Shown here: piece by piece, positions 21,903-32,881 of the stretch
Layout of the letters: each line of letters begins with the position of its first letter
Numbering within the stretch: the first letter of the stretch is position 1
DNA from: Embiotoca jacksoni
Taxonomy: Eukaryota; Chordata; Actinopteri; Embiotocidae
Assembly (NCBI GenBank): GCA_022577435.1
Contig: JAKOON010000067.1
Coordinates: 542,252 to 606,251 of the forward strand
DNA length: 64,000 bases
Direction of reading: 5' to 3'
The notes under the pieces: model-generated
Seen by the model: only the letters and a program-made list of their open reading frames with translations
Databases searched by the model: none
Told to the model about the DNA's origin: nothing
Translations under genes and position numbers: made by a program

Positions 21903-22658
21903 AAACAAACTCTTTTAATTCAAAAACAAAACAAATTGTTGAACAAATGCAGCGCTACATTTCTGAACTGCACAAAATTAGCTGGGAGGTGCTCAGGGTG
22001 GATGGTAGGGCCGATACCAACTTCAGAAAATCCACTTTTAACTAAGAGAAAATTACATTGTGATTCAGGTTTTTCACCTAAACGCTTCACACAACTGTAT
22101 GTGGTAAAATAAGGTGCTGTAATTTTAGATTTTAGCTACATAAGTAAAAAAAAAAAAAAAGGATTTTATCAACGTGAGGAGGCTGGAAAAGTTCTATCAG
22201 AGAAAGATGTGTCTGATTCTACATCAGCTGCTACTATTAACAAAAACGGTCAGCAGTCATGATGCATTGTGGGTAATATAGGCACCAGCTGTTTACAAGT
22301 AAAGCGATAATCTTTACGGAGGGTTATAGGGTGATAAAGTAACAAAGCCAAGCGTAATCAGTGCACTGCTCTTTAAAGCAGAAATAAAGTGTTCAGAACT
22401 ATAAAAAAAGGGACATTTAATACAAGTTAAACATCACATGGAGAAGTTAGCACAACTAACTTAACTTTACACTCATAAATGTGATATCCCATAAACACAA
22501 GTCTCATTTCTGTGTAATAATCTGTTGGTTATTTGTGTTTTGCATGATTTCGGCTTCAGATTGTTTTTCAGTCCCTGAATTTTACTGCTGTTTTCTACCG
22601 ACTATGAAGGTGTGTTAACGTGGCCTTAAATAGAAGAGAGAGGGTTAAAAAAAAAACA

Positions 22659-22659
<1 letters not shown>
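21903..22659. other. Unclassified AT-rich DNA
   Basis: Unique AT-rich sequence with poly(A) at 22146-22160. No gene seen. Confidence 0.5.

Positions 22660-22693
<34 letters not shown>
22660..22693. repeat. (AC)n microsatellite
   Basis: AC array of 34 bases, preceded by poly(A). Confidence 0.95.
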
Positions 22694-22695
<2 letters not shown>

Positions 22696-22802
22696 TGAAC
22701 TCTTTTAAAATCCACATCAGCCCAGTTTTGCCACCTGCATTTCACTCGGAGCTCTCTACCTCACATTACATCCGTCACACAAAGTGAAAGGATGCAGCTG
22801 CA

Positions 22803-22870
22803 GGCGGGTTTTTTTTTTAAGCTGTTGTGGGTAGAAATAAACAACTTGACAGCTTAAAAAAAACCCAGCC
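22803..22870. other. Strong hairpin
   Basis: The left arm is GGG-T10-AAGCTGT (22806-22825) and the right arm ACAGCTT-A8-CCC (22849-22866), with GGC/GCC extending the base past one bulged A. The stem has about 20 pairs and a loop of 23 bases. It could be a small fold-back insertion or an RNA hairpin; no microRNA was recognised. Confidence 0.6.
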
Positions 22871-23150
22871 TTGTTGTCTTTGTTACAGCGAATCTGGTCT
22901 TTGAGGACGCTTTTTTTTGGTGACTTTTTGGACTGTTTTACCTGTTCAGACACGGATAATGTCTTTTCTTAAAAGTTAAATATGGATTTTTTAATTGTGT
23001 CTGGTTTCTTTCATCATTTTTGGGAGATCTACTGTTAAATGTATATTTTTATGTATTCACAGTCAATTCCTAATATTTCTACTCATTTAGAGTATTTTTT
23101 TTATTTAACTTCTATTTTAGCTTTTTTTTTAATCTAAAATAGTCTCGACT
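22871..23150. other. Unclassified AT-rich DNA
   Basis: T-rich unique sequence; nothing recognised. Confidence 0.5.
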
Positions 23151-23405
23151 GCAGTAAAAAAGGAGTCAGGCCCGACCAGTTGTCGTTACGGGGGAACGCT
23201 GACCTTCCCGCCACCTTGACGGGGCCGGAGTCTCCGCCTGGGTCACAGGCAGGATGCGGCGCCGGCGATGTCCCGGCGAGATATTATTGAGTTCTCGGTG
23301 ACATGAATTATGATAAATTATCGGTCAATAATTCAGTACGGGTGTCAGATAGAGTATATTTACGGGGGGACCACCTGGTGTCGCTTGAATAAAGCTCACA
23401 CTATA
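23151..23405. other. GC-rich then CNE-like block
   Basis: A GC-rich start (GGGGCCGGAGTCTCCGCC, GCGCCGGCGATGTC) runs into AATTATGATAAATTATCGG and GGTCAATAATTCAG. Unique sequence; candidate regulatory DNA by composition. Confidence 0.3.
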
Positions 23406-23427
23406 GGGAGTCAATAAATAATACAGC

Positions 23428-23442
23428 TTTTTTTTTTTTTTT
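23428..23442. repeat. Poly(T)
   Basis: 15-base T run. Confidence 0.9.
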
Positions 23443-23532
23443 AACCCTGCGCTTTAATATCATTAAATATTCAGCTATTTAGATGATCAAATTTGCTGCT
23501 AAATTACAGCTTCCCTGTTGATAGGCCTGGGA

Positions 23533-23591
<59 letters not shown>
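23533..23591. repeat. (GA)n microsatellite
   Basis: Purine tract of 59 bases with one GGG interruption. A mirror-symmetric purine tract of this kind can form triplex DNA. Confidence 0.95.
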
Positions 23592-23592
<1 letters not shown>

Positions 23593-23639
23593 GGCCAACG
23601 GGTGCTGCAGTGGGAAGCCAGCCAGAAAAAGGGAAAACG

Positions 23640-23710
23640 ACACACACAGACACACACTTAGCCATCAGACACCGACAAGAGAGAAGCACACAAACACATA
23701 AGCAAAGCTG

Positions 23711-23756
<46 letters not shown>

Positions 23757-23770
23757 AAAAACACCACATA
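23640..23770. repeat. CA/TA compound microsatellite zone
   Basis: Short CACACAGACA repeats, then (TA)n at 23710-23726, (CA)n to 23746 and a further TATACACACA part to about 23756. Confidence 0.9.
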
Positions 23771-23904
23771 ATCACACACAACCCCAGGTGGCACATGCTG
23801 GCATACGCCGCCTCACCTGATGATGTTGTATGCATCGATGAGTGCATCCAAAATAATGTTTACCCGAAGAGCGTGCGGCTGGTTGGAGTTCAGATTCAGT
23901 CTGG

Positions 23905-23909
<5 letters not shown>

Positions 23910-23988
<79 letters not shown>
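23910..23988. repeat. (AC)n microsatellite, 79 bp
   Basis: Pure AC array, second longest CA/TG array in the window. Confidence 0.97.
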
Positions 23989-23994
<6 letters not shown>

Positions 23995-24039
23995 GGAGGA
24001 TTATTCAATAAATAATATACAAACAAATACATTATTCCC

Positions 24040-24480
24040 AGTGTGTGTCTCTCCAACACAACACAATGCAGTGGCAGGCTTCATTTTCCCAGGATGTGCC
24101 CTTTGACAGACTGGTGCAGTTTATTAGTATTAACCACTGCTAGAATCATCAGCAGGGGGAAAAAACTAAAACAAAAAAAGAAAGGAAAAAAAATTGGCAT
24201 TCGTGACTATGATATGAGAATTGGTAAGCAAAATGAGAAATGAAGCAATTAGAGAGGTTCACATACATTATTTAGCTCTCATTAGCTTCCTGTGACACTG
24301 CAGGCTCCACACCAATGGAAAGTGTTGGCCGGGCTCAGACAATTAGTAAAAATTAGTGGCACAGGATTTGGCGCTGATTCAGGCCACATGGCCCCAGAAG
24401 ATACCAGACTGGTGTCACTCGTTGTAATTTATAACTTTTGCGCGTGAAATAATAGGTTTGAAAAATCACCGTGGCTACCG
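24040..24480. other. CNE-like unique block
   Basis: Mostly unique sequence with TTTATTAGTATTAACC, GAAGCAATTAGAG, GCTCTCATTAGC, CAATTAGTAAAAATTAG and GTAATTTATAAC. It is broken by a short A-rich stretch at 24165-24192. Candidate enhancer DNA by composition. Confidence 0.3.
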
Positions 24481-24586
24481 GCGCGTCAAGCCGCGTTATC
24501 CACCGGGCGACACCGGGCCTCGGACGAGAGGGAGCAGCCGACTCCCGTGCACGCCGCCGCCATTTTGTGTCTCTCGGAGAGAGAAA

Positions 24587-24611
24587 CCCCCCCCCCCCCC
24601 AAAAAAAAAAA
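24587..24611. repeat. C14-A11 homopolymer junction
   Basis: Fourteen Cs followed directly by eleven As. Confidence 0.9.
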
Positions 24612-24860
24612 CAGGAGGGACAGAGGTCCAAGCGGATGGTAATTAGCAGTCTGGGTTGTGTTTGTTTTCATTTTGCGCATGTTTGTGCTGATAAAGTTTG
24701 ACTTGCCAAAAAATCCCAGTCCTCGCGCTGGATTCTGCTCAAGCTGTTCCCCAGCATCCTTCAGGAACGATGGGAAATCTTGTAGGCTGCCACTGGTCAC
24801 AGCACAAACAGACGGTGGTAATCAGTGATTAGTGGACATGTTACAGTATACGGAGATAAG

Positions 24861-24872
24861 CCCCCCCCCCCT

Positions 24873-24922
<50 letters not shown>

Positions 24923-24930
24923 CCAACCCC
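24861..24930. repeat. C run plus (AC)n microsatellite
   Basis: Eleven Cs (24861-24871), then AC array 24874-24921 and a further C-rich end. Confidence 0.95.
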
Positions 24931-25083
24931 TTCAATCTGAATCAATAGCAGGCACACGAAACGGCACCGACGTATGTTTGATGGTAGATATCACCGGGAA
25001 CAAAAATAAGCTCTGAGGGTTTGTAGGAAAAGAATTTATGGGACTTAAATTATATAGAAACATTTGCATTAACTTCAAAAACA

Positions 25084-25152
25084 TTTTTTTTTTTTTTTTT
25101 TTTTTTTCATAAAGCCGTTTTGTTAAAACTGGGCCGTTTTTTTTTTTTTTTT
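25084..25152. repeat. Two poly(T) runs
   Basis: T24 at 25084-25107 and T16 at 25137-25152. Confidence 0.9.
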
Positions 25153-25379
25153 ACAGCCCCAGTTTTTTGATCCCTTTTGGTTCTGAGCTTTAGGGTCCAG
25201 CGTCCGACTTCAAATGAAGGTCCACATCCATCCGACGCCGGAGAGCAGCCAAATAACATTTCACTGCCTCTTTATCATTACGGGGGGGAGGCAAAAAAAA
25301 TAAATAAAAAAACCAAGGCAGAGAACAAGCAAACCAAATAAACAGGTGTTGTGTGCTTTAGAAAAAGCTAATGCTAACG

Positions 25380-25645
25380 TGTTCTGGAATAGAGAGGCAT
25401 AATTATACTGTGCTGGATTATGGAAAACATTGTGCATGTTAATTACACCAGGTATGCTCATTGATTTTCTGTTATAATACTTAAATGTGTCATTAATAAT
25501 TCATTTCTGCTGCCAGCTCCTTCCATTTTTCATGCACCTGTGTTGTTGATGTGAATGACGCCGTGTCATTGCCGATGATGGCTGCGCAGTTCATCAACGG
25601 AAAGTAATTTCCAGCAAGTGACACCTACTTATTTGTCTTTTTATG
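25380..25645. other. CNE-like unique block
   Basis: Unique sequence with CATAATTATACTG, TTAATTACACC and GTCATTAATAATTC words. Good candidate for conserved non-coding DNA by composition. Confidence 0.3.
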
Positions 25646-26902
25646 AGCCGCCGACAATGTCCACATTGTGCGGAGCCATCGCGAGTCTCGGCCGAGAAGA
25701 GAAGCTCGGCGAACCGTCTGAAAAGACGTTTATTTTGTCTTCTTTGTGCGGCTGAAGCTTTTTTTTTTTTTTTTTTTTTAAAGTGGTCATCACGAATGAA
25801 TGAACGTCGAGGACGGCCGAGACGTTCGGAGAAGGAGTTAGCCGGTCAATAAAGCTTAAACGAATTATCGTAGCTCTTTCAGGCTAAAAAACTTAAGAAA
25901 AAAAAAAAAAAGAGTGTTAATGAAACGACTTCCTCGGCGTTCGATGATTTTTTTTTTACCTCCCCCCCTTCGTCACTTTAAAGGACCGTGCTCCTCAAGG
26001 AGAGAATCCGTCAAACAATAAGTCGGGGAGACGAGCGCACGACAAGCAAACAAACCCGGCGAACAACGACGACGACGAGCGGCCGCCGGCGCAATCAAGT
26101 TCGTCCTTGAATTTCCACACCTGTGAGCGCCTCAAAAAAAACAACAACAACAACAACAAAAAAAAACCGTGGTTGTGAATTGCAGAGAGGAAACGCGACA
26201 TGTTTGTCCAGCATCAACTCGGCACCGTGTTTATCCACCCCCCCCCCCCCCCCTTCCCCACTCCCTCCATCTTTTTTTTTTTTTTTCCAGCATTGTTTGT
26301 CTTTTTCTTTGTGGCGCTGAAATGCTCAAATTGCATTTCTCAGATGTTGGTTCCCTGGAGGTGCGCGCTTGGCGGGCAGGTGTCTGCGGGAAGAAAAACA
26401 AAAAAAGCGAGGAGAAGAAGAAGAGAGCTGGTGAGATCTCCCTCTTCGTCCGCCATATACGCTCTTTAGCGATGTAAATGCATGCCGATGAACTCGGATC
26501 CCTGCAAAAACAATACGGCACGCTGTCGTCTTACGCCGCAAAAACAAACAAACAACAACAACAACAACTTTTTCCCGCAGTTAATTGTTTGGCTGGAGAT
26601 GATTCAGAAGTCCTGTGAGCCGCATCCAAGTTTACGGAAGTTTTGCAACAAAAGCGCCTTCTTTTTTGTTGTTGTTTGTTTGTTTGTTTGTTTATTTATT
26701 TACCCCCCCCCCCCCCCCGCAGGTAAAGCTTGTGATGAGCGACATCCCCGCTAAAGAGCGTGAAGCCGAGCGCTGTTTTTTATTTATTTTAATTTTTTTT
26801 CACCCCTCTCCGCAATAATAACTCAACATTCCCACTTATTTTATTTTCAAATCAATTAACTAACCTTGAGATGAGCTTTACTGCTGATAAGTGCAGCTCA
26901 AT
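25646..26902. other. Low-complexity-rich unique DNA
   Basis: Contains T21 (25759-25779), (AAC)n near 26139-26158 and 26550-26568, C16 (26238-26253), T15 (26272-26286), GTTT/ATTT repeats then C16 (26703-26718), and a CpG-rich stretch around 26030-26095. No supported gene. Confidence 0.5.
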
Positions 26903-26958
26903 CCCTCCTCCTCCTCCTCGTCCTCCTCCTCCTCCTCCTCGTCCTCCTCCTCCTCCTC
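26903..26958. repeat. (TCC)n microsatellite
   Basis: TCC array of 56 bases with two G interruptions. The frames through it are poly-Gly or poly-Pro artefacts. Confidence 0.95.
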
Positions 26959-27117
26959 TTTTTCCTGCTTTGAAAAAAAAGAGGCTTCTTCCTCCCAGGC
27001 GCTCAACGGCACATAATAGATATTGAACTGTAAATTTGAATTGAAAGCTCGGGTCACTGCGCCTCATTGACTTTCGACCACAAAAACCAAATGATGTCTT
27101 AGTTGAGAGAAATATAT

Positions 27118-27275
27118 CAAAGGATATCAACAATTACGAGTCATAAACACGCCTGGAGACGTGCCTGGCGGGCGTATAGCAGCGGGAATTAGCATGTTGA
27201 GCTGATAAATATGCATGTAAAGACGCTCCCAGGGGAATAACACGCGTGTGATTGATAGCTTTGGAATTGAAGGAT
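27118..27275. other. CNE-like unique block
   Basis: Unique sequence with GGGAATTAGCATG, GATAAATATGCATG and GTGATTGATAGC. Directly followed by T30. Confidence 0.3.
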
Positions 27276-27283
27276 GTGTAAAT

Positions 27284-27285
<2 letters not shown>

Positions 27286-27315
<30 letters not shown>
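27286..27315. repeat. Poly(T), 30 bases
   Basis: Pure T30. No target-site duplication or pseudogene body was recognised next to it. Confidence 0.95.
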
Positions 27316-27317
<2 letters not shown>

Positions 27318-27389
27318 TCTGGGGGTTGTGCTTGTTGTACCACCAGAAACACATAGCACTTGTTAAAAGTTTTACCAACTTTATAATCC

Positions 27390-27520
27390 TTAATGCCACA
27401 TCTGTTTGCCGTCTTTATGGCGCCTGTAAAACGTCATTAAATTATTACCACCAGCTGGCCTCGTCGCACAATAACCTCACTTATCTGTTATTCTCTGGGA
27501 ATACTTTTGATTTATAGACC
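27390..27520. other. CNE-like unique block
   Basis: Unique sequence with CGTCATTAAATTATTACC and ACAATAACCTCAC; may be the continuation of the block before T30. Composition-based call. Confidence 0.25.
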
Positions 27521-27833
27521 CTCTTAGAATAAATGATATTTTATACATATGTATATATAAATAAACAAGGGGGAAATGTGTTCTTGTAAATAATTCATGA
27601 GTCGTTCTTTGAATAAGTTACTTAGTAGAAGTTGTTTTTTCAGTTTTTTTCCCCCAGCCAGTATAAAAAGACTTAGAAGATTGAAAAGATTCCAGTTTCT
27701 GGACCTTTCACAATAATTCATTTTCAAATTAAACTTCAAGGCGTTTCCGGGTCCCAAAACTACAAGACGTCACAAACGATGAACATGGGTTTGCACACTT
27801 TCCAAGTTTTCCTCCTCACCTGACCTCAATTTA

Positions 27834-27837
<4 letters not shown>
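27521..27837. other. Unclassified AT-rich DNA
   Basis: Unique AT-rich sequence with TATATA words near 27545. Nothing recognised. Confidence 0.5.

Positions 27838-27867
<30 letters not shown>
27838..27867. repeat. Poly(A), 30 bases
   Basis: Pure A30. Confidence 0.95.
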
Positions 27868-27870
<3 letters not shown>

Positions 27871-28062
27871 AAATTCACCAGCTTTTTCTTAACGTTTTGG
27901 GTTTTTTTGGGGGGGGGAATCACAGACTGGAGTCAGTTCTTCAGTACTTGCTTGAAATTCAACACCTCATCTGTCAACTCTGAAGGATTCCAGCACCCCC
28001 TAATGTCAGCATGAGGATACTGACATAAACAAAAAAGAGGCATAAGATGGACAAACTGACAG

Positions 28063-28142
28063 CCTTTCCTTTCCTTTCCTTTCCTTTCCTTTCCTTTCCT
28101 TTCCTTTCCTTTCCTTTCCTTTCCTTTCCTTTCCTTTCCTTT
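28063..28142. repeat. (CCTTT)16 pentanucleotide array
   Basis: Sixteen perfect units in 80 bases, without one interruption. The minus-strand KERKG peptide repeat it encodes is an artefact. Confidence 0.98.
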
Positions 28143-28189
28143 AGCACGCCGAGGGAAAAAAAAAAAATCTCCAAACAAACAACAGCAGC

Positions 28190-28375
28190 TCAGGTAGAGG
28201 AGTGATCTCTGTGGCTTTGCCGGTGCTTATAAATAGCACTCGCCCTGGAGTAGTAATAAAGGCTGTTTGCGTAGCTGCTATATGTTTAGTATGTAATGAT
28301 ATATTATTGCTCTAGGTAGTGGGGAGCATGTCCTCTGAGCTCGGCCCTCTTGGGTATAATTGCTTCAGAAGAGAT
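28190..28375. other. CNE-like unique block
   Basis: Unique sequence with CTTATAAATAGCAC, AGTAATAAAGGC and GTAATGATATATTATTG words. Followed by a GGA/GGT-rich tract at 28388-28452. Confidence 0.3.
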
Positions 28376-29390
28376 AAACCGGTCGCAAGAGGAAGAGGAA
28401 GACGGAGGTGGAGAGAAAGAGAGGAGGAGGGGTGGTGGTGGTGGTGGGGGGGATGCTAGACGAGATATTAAAGATTAATAAGGAAGTGTGTGTGTAAAAG
28501 CTGTAACTCTCAAGAGTGATTCTTTTCATTTAGCTATAGTCTTTTATTTCCCATTGTACTTTTTTTTTTTTTTCTTCTTTTTTTTTCTGGCTTTGAAATC
28601 CAGACTATTTGGAGAGACCCTCAAAGGCCTCGTTGTGTAATGCCAAGCGATGCGGTTTTTTTTTTTTTTCTTTCTCATGCATCACCTGTCAATCACGCGC
28701 ACGGTGCCGGACGCAGCGGAAGAAATTCAATTTCAGTTTGTTGTTTTATTCTGTTGAAATGAGACTATTAATTAATCGTCAAGACAAAAGAAGTGTTGTT
28801 TTTTCATATCACTTAAGAGGAAGATAAATCATTGTTTTATGTGTTATTATCCAAGCAGTGTGGTTTCATTTTGAAAAACTACGCAAAAAATATCAACTTT
28901 TGTTTGAGTCAAACAAACAAACTTCTACTGGTTTAAAAAGCACATTTTATGATCCAAAAACCGCAATAAAATACAACTATTCTGTGACGTGGGTTGGTCA
29001 AAAAGCACTAAAATGAGCTACAGTGTTGTTGTTAATTTCTGATAACAGATTTAAGTCGAGCTTTTATTTTTGAAATATACAAAAAATAAAGTAGCTGTAA
29101 CATATTTACAAATTTGACTGTTTTCAATGCGAGAGAAGAAATGTGTTGGATGGGTATTATGGTAGCTTTAAATTCCAATTAAAAAAAAAAAGTAAAGCAT
29201 GTGCGCACATACAGTAAAAGTCCTACACACACACAGACACACAAACAGCGTGAGTATCAGTGTGAAGCTCAGAATAAAGGAGCCTGTGAATTTGGCCAGG
29301 TTTCCGTGTCAGAAGCAGCCTCGTATGTACGTTCGCTGGCTTTAGAAAGGCTCTTTTTTTTTTTTTTTTTCACACCCTGCTGTTTCCCCC
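28376..29390. other. Unclassified DNA
   Basis: Purine-rich tract 28388-28452, poly(T) near 28560-28587, 28658-28669 and 29354-29370. Otherwise unique AT-rich sequence. Confidence 0.5.
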
Positions 29391-29640
29391 TGATAATTTA
29401 ATGTCCATATTCTTTCTCTTCAGGCATTAAAAAACCCCTCTGAACTTCCTTCTCTGCCTTTGTACTGTACGAGGCTGCACAGTGGGGCTGGGAAACACAC
29501 ACCACCCTCCGTAGGGCTCTCTGTTGTACTGCCTACGGAGTGCCCAACCAATTACCAAGTTCAAATACGCAGCTATCACTCGGTTTCTGCTGCTATCCTT
29601 TGATTTGGCCGGTGTTTGTACCAGACTTCTTTCTCTCTGC
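29391..29640. other. CNE-like unique block with hairpin
   Basis: Unique sequence with CCAACCAATTACCAAG. It contains a 9-bp perfect inverted repeat CTCCGTAGG/CCTACGGAG (29507-29515 and 29532-29540). Confidence 0.3.
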
Positions 29641-30686
29641 CTTTTTTTTTTTTCAATAAAGCCGAAGCTTTCTAATGGAGATGGATGTTGATCACAGCGT
29701 GTTTCTCCTTCTCACAGATGACGAGGCAAATATTTCCAACTTTAAAACACGAGCGTGCTGTCAGTTAAACAACATACGAAGCGGTTCTGTGTGTAGTTTT
29801 TTTTATTTTTTTTTTTACTCTGGAGTTGGAGGCCTTAAAACCGAGACAGGAAGTGGAGGATGCTACAAGGACTTTCCAAATGTAATCCTTTTATAACATT
29901 TGACCCCCAAACATTTCTATCATTAATATTTATACAGTTGGAGATACCTTCGTGTGCTCTGATTATAAAAAAAAAAAAACAAAGTCCATTTTCACACAGA
30001 CGACTCGTTAAAGTTCGTGAACCGTGGCGTCAAACTGACTGAAATTCCAAAATAATGAAGTATCTTATGTTGAATTTGAATTTAAGACATTTACTGGTTA
30101 AAACTCATCCTGTACTTGTGTGTTGATATCAATTATACAGTATCTCACAAGGGAAAACTGAAAGTCCACAAGGGTCAGTGCTGGCTGCATCCAAGTGCAT
30201 TATGGGTAATAGCTGGAAGTAGAACATAAAGAGCAGATGCATAAAAGATGTGGTCCTGGAGGGACGTTGTTTCGTCTCACTGTGAACTGTGTTTGAACTT
30301 GAACACATCTGGATGCAAATGTGGCTAAGTGTCATCAATCACAGACGTGTCGACGTTTTTCTTTGTTTTGTCTCCTGACCTCAATCGCATGTTTTTGCTG
30401 GAAGTTGTATTTTTTTTCTGTAAATCACGAGTAACTTTCACGCCTCAGGCCGCTCAAAGTGTGGCTTTCTCACGTTACACCGTCGTGGGACCGGCGTGTC
30501 TATTTCACGCTTGGCCGTGATACCGGGTTGTAGAGTCGGGCCTCGCTACTGGCTTTCCCAGTGGCCAACTTTGGTACTGCAACAAGTTCTGGTTTTGAAA
30601 CCCAAGTTTTACATGGAAGAAACAGCCAAAGTCAACTATAAATTTTTTGATAGCTGCAGGAGCTAGCTTACGTGGCAATTGTTGAA
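29641..30686. other. Unclassified DNA
   Basis: Unique sequence with several T runs and an A run near 29968. The word GCATTATGGGTAATAG at about 30197 resembles GCATTGTGGGTAATAT at about 22264. No gene recognised. Confidence 0.45.
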
Positions 30687-30796
30687 TTGTTGGGTTTCTC
30701 TGTATAATGCTGGTACGTTCCTTCTGCCCAAGTGCCTTGAAATAGCATGTTGTTGGGATTTGGCGCTGTATAAATGAAATAGATTTGAATTGAAAC
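30687..30796 (+). mobile_element. LINE-like 3' tail fragment
   Basis: TTGGGTTTCTCTGTATAAT, AGTGCCTTGAAATAGC, GGGATTTGGCGCTGTATAAA and TTTGAATTGAAA follow the order of a very common fish LINE 3' end (I believe L2/CR1-like; class not certain). Only the 3' end is present, as usual for 5'-truncated copies. Confidence 0.65.
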
Positions 30797-32003
30797 AATA
30801 TTCCACAAGTTATAAATATGTAAAACCACTCATCAAGCTCCTTTATCAACCTTTAATCGTTATTCTTTTCATGACAGACGAGCAACATGCAACCTCTCCG
30901 CTGCTTGTGTTTTGTCTCCGTGCAGTTATCTGAGGTCAAACCAAAAAAAAAAGAAAAGAAAGAGTCTCACCGCCCCGTTCCTCTCAGAAATTAATGGGGC
31001 GCAAAATTCAGTTTGAATGGACTTGAATGTGGAGGCTACGTATCTGCAGCCGGCTGCACAACGCTGGAGCAAAGCAGGAAGAGGAAAAACTTTCAGTATG
31101 AGCCGGGTGAGCAACTTGGTATAAATTGGCGGCATATTAAAGTCCACTATTTAGACAAATTCACAGTACTGTTTGAGAAGAAATGTATTTTAGTGGTTTA
31201 AAGAGCTCTACGTTGCTGTTTGTTCAAATGTTCTCTGTTCTCTATTCTATTCTATCTCTATTATACCTGCATAGTTTCATCATACTAATCACTCCCTTCT
31301 GGTTTTTCTCCGAGGTTTTTTGTGATTGTTGCCATTTTAATTTTTTTTAAATTTATTTTCAACTTACACATAGTGAATACCAGACATTTGTAATTGCTCT
31401 GTATGATTTTAAAAATCAGAAATATTTTAAATCTCATCTTTTTTTTTAAAATCTTCTTAACTTAAAGAACCATCATGGGGCTCAAAGTTACAAAAAGAGT
31501 CCTGAGCCTTAAAAGTGACGTAGTTTTACCAAACAAACAATCTGTGACTAGAATATAGAAAAACAAAAGCTATGTCTTCTGTAAAAATAAGTACTTTAAA
31601 TGCTTACTGACTTGAAATATCATTAATTCAACACAAACTGTACTAAAATGAAGTGCAGTCTCTTACAACTGGACCACATTTCCCATAAAACCCGTCACTT
31701 CCCCTTTTTTTTTGTCAGTCAACCAACATGAGGTTTGTTATGACGATGATCGGAGAAGTTGAAGAGCCTCGCTGATTGTAAATAGGGAGTTATTTTTTGT
31801 TGATTACGCAAAGTTTTATCTGTAAAAGCAAATTTTCTGTCCAGATATCTTCAGCAGCGTTTTTATCGAGTACATAGTTTTTCAGAGAAATTGTGAGAAA
31901 TTTCCTCATTATTGTTATTTTAGACGTTTTATTGAGAGAGTCTTTGACTGGTTATAGTTATGACTTCTGTCACGTTTCAACTTGACAACTTTAAATTTGC
32001 TCA
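30797..32003. other. Unclassified AT-rich DNA
   Basis: Mostly unique AT-rich sequence; nothing recognised. Confidence 0.45.
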
Positions 32004-32101
32004 GCGAGAACGCAGCCCCCCCCCTCCCCCCCCAGATAGTCCGCTCCGTTTGTCCCCCATCAGCATGCTCCGAGAAAACCCGCCTCCTCAGCGTTTTTTC
32101 C

Positions 32102-32132
<31 letters not shown>

Positions 32133-32152
32133 CTTCTTCTTCTTCTTCTTCT
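32004..32152. repeat. C-rich tract and (TTC)n microsatellite
   Basis: C runs at 32017-32032, then TTC array 32104-32152 (about 16 units). The complement is (GAA)n, a known triplex-forming repeat. Confidence 0.95.
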
Positions 32153-32495
32153 GAGCGGTAAACACGTTGATTTTTGCAAGAGGAGGGTGGTTCATGATTT
32201 CCCCTGAGGGGGGCCCTCACGTGGCCTTCAGAGATCTACCTGTCAGCACACCTGAGCACCTCGGCGCAGCACCCGGCCTTTTCTTGCTGACTCCGCCGCC
32301 TCTGTTTACGGAGGCGAGACATGAAAAATGCAACAGAGATTTGTCGTCATTTTTGAGGCGTCTCGGGGTCCGGGGGAAATCACCTGATCCGAGAACGGTG
32401 TCGTGCCAGCATCTCCTTCTTCTTCCTCTTACAGTGAATGATGCATCTCAGCAACCAAAATCTTAGTGTTTTTCTGTGTTTTTTTTTCTCTCTGC
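32153..32495. other. Unclassified DNA
   Basis: Less AT-rich unique sequence. A 99-codon frame here has no recognisable motif. Confidence 0.4.
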
Positions 32496-32780
32496 AAGAA
32501 AGCGCAAAAGATGGATTACAGGAGAATCAGCCAGCACTGAATAGACCATTAATTTGATAAAGCCAAGTTTTGAATGCTTATAAAAACTATGTTGACAGCC
32601 CCGGGGAGTGTGACAGCTTCTTCAATTAACAATTGATGCTTATATAAGAACATCCGTCTGTGAGTTATTCATGATTCCTTATGCCAGTTGTTGTCATAAA
32701 TCCATATGTATCCGAGTTAATAGATTTCCACCGCTGTATGACAAGATTTTCCCTTCTCCATCTGACCCTGCCAGATGCCA
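32496..32780. other. CNE-like unique block
   Basis: Unique sequence with GACCATTAATTTGATAAAGC, CTTCAATTAACAATTG and GAGTTATTCATGATTCC. Good compositional candidate for conserved regulatory DNA. Confidence 0.35.
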
Positions 32781-32859
32781 CGAGACGTCTCTTTTGTCCA
32801 CGTTCACTGTCTTAATTGTAACCAGCCTGTTTTGTTTCGAAAATACACCTGTGAAGGGT

Positions 32860-32881
32860 AAAAAAAAAAAAAAAAAAAAAA
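32860..32881. repeat. Poly(A)
   Basis: 22-base A run. Confidence 0.9.

Noticed and set aside
22803..22870. MicroRNA precursor
   Set aside because: The stem is mostly T/A homopolymer and no known microRNA sequence is present; kept only as a structural hairpin.
23795..24106. His-Thr repeat protein
   Set aside because: Translation of an (AC)n array.
26700..26770. Splice acceptor C16-GCAG followed by an 18-codon frame
   Set aside because: The pyrimidine stretch is a homopolymer grown from GTTT/ATTT repeats, GTAAG-like bases follow at once, and the frame runs into poly(T).
27933..28178. KERKG pentapeptide repeat protein on the minus strand
   Set aside because: Purely the translation of the (CCTTT)16 microsatellite.
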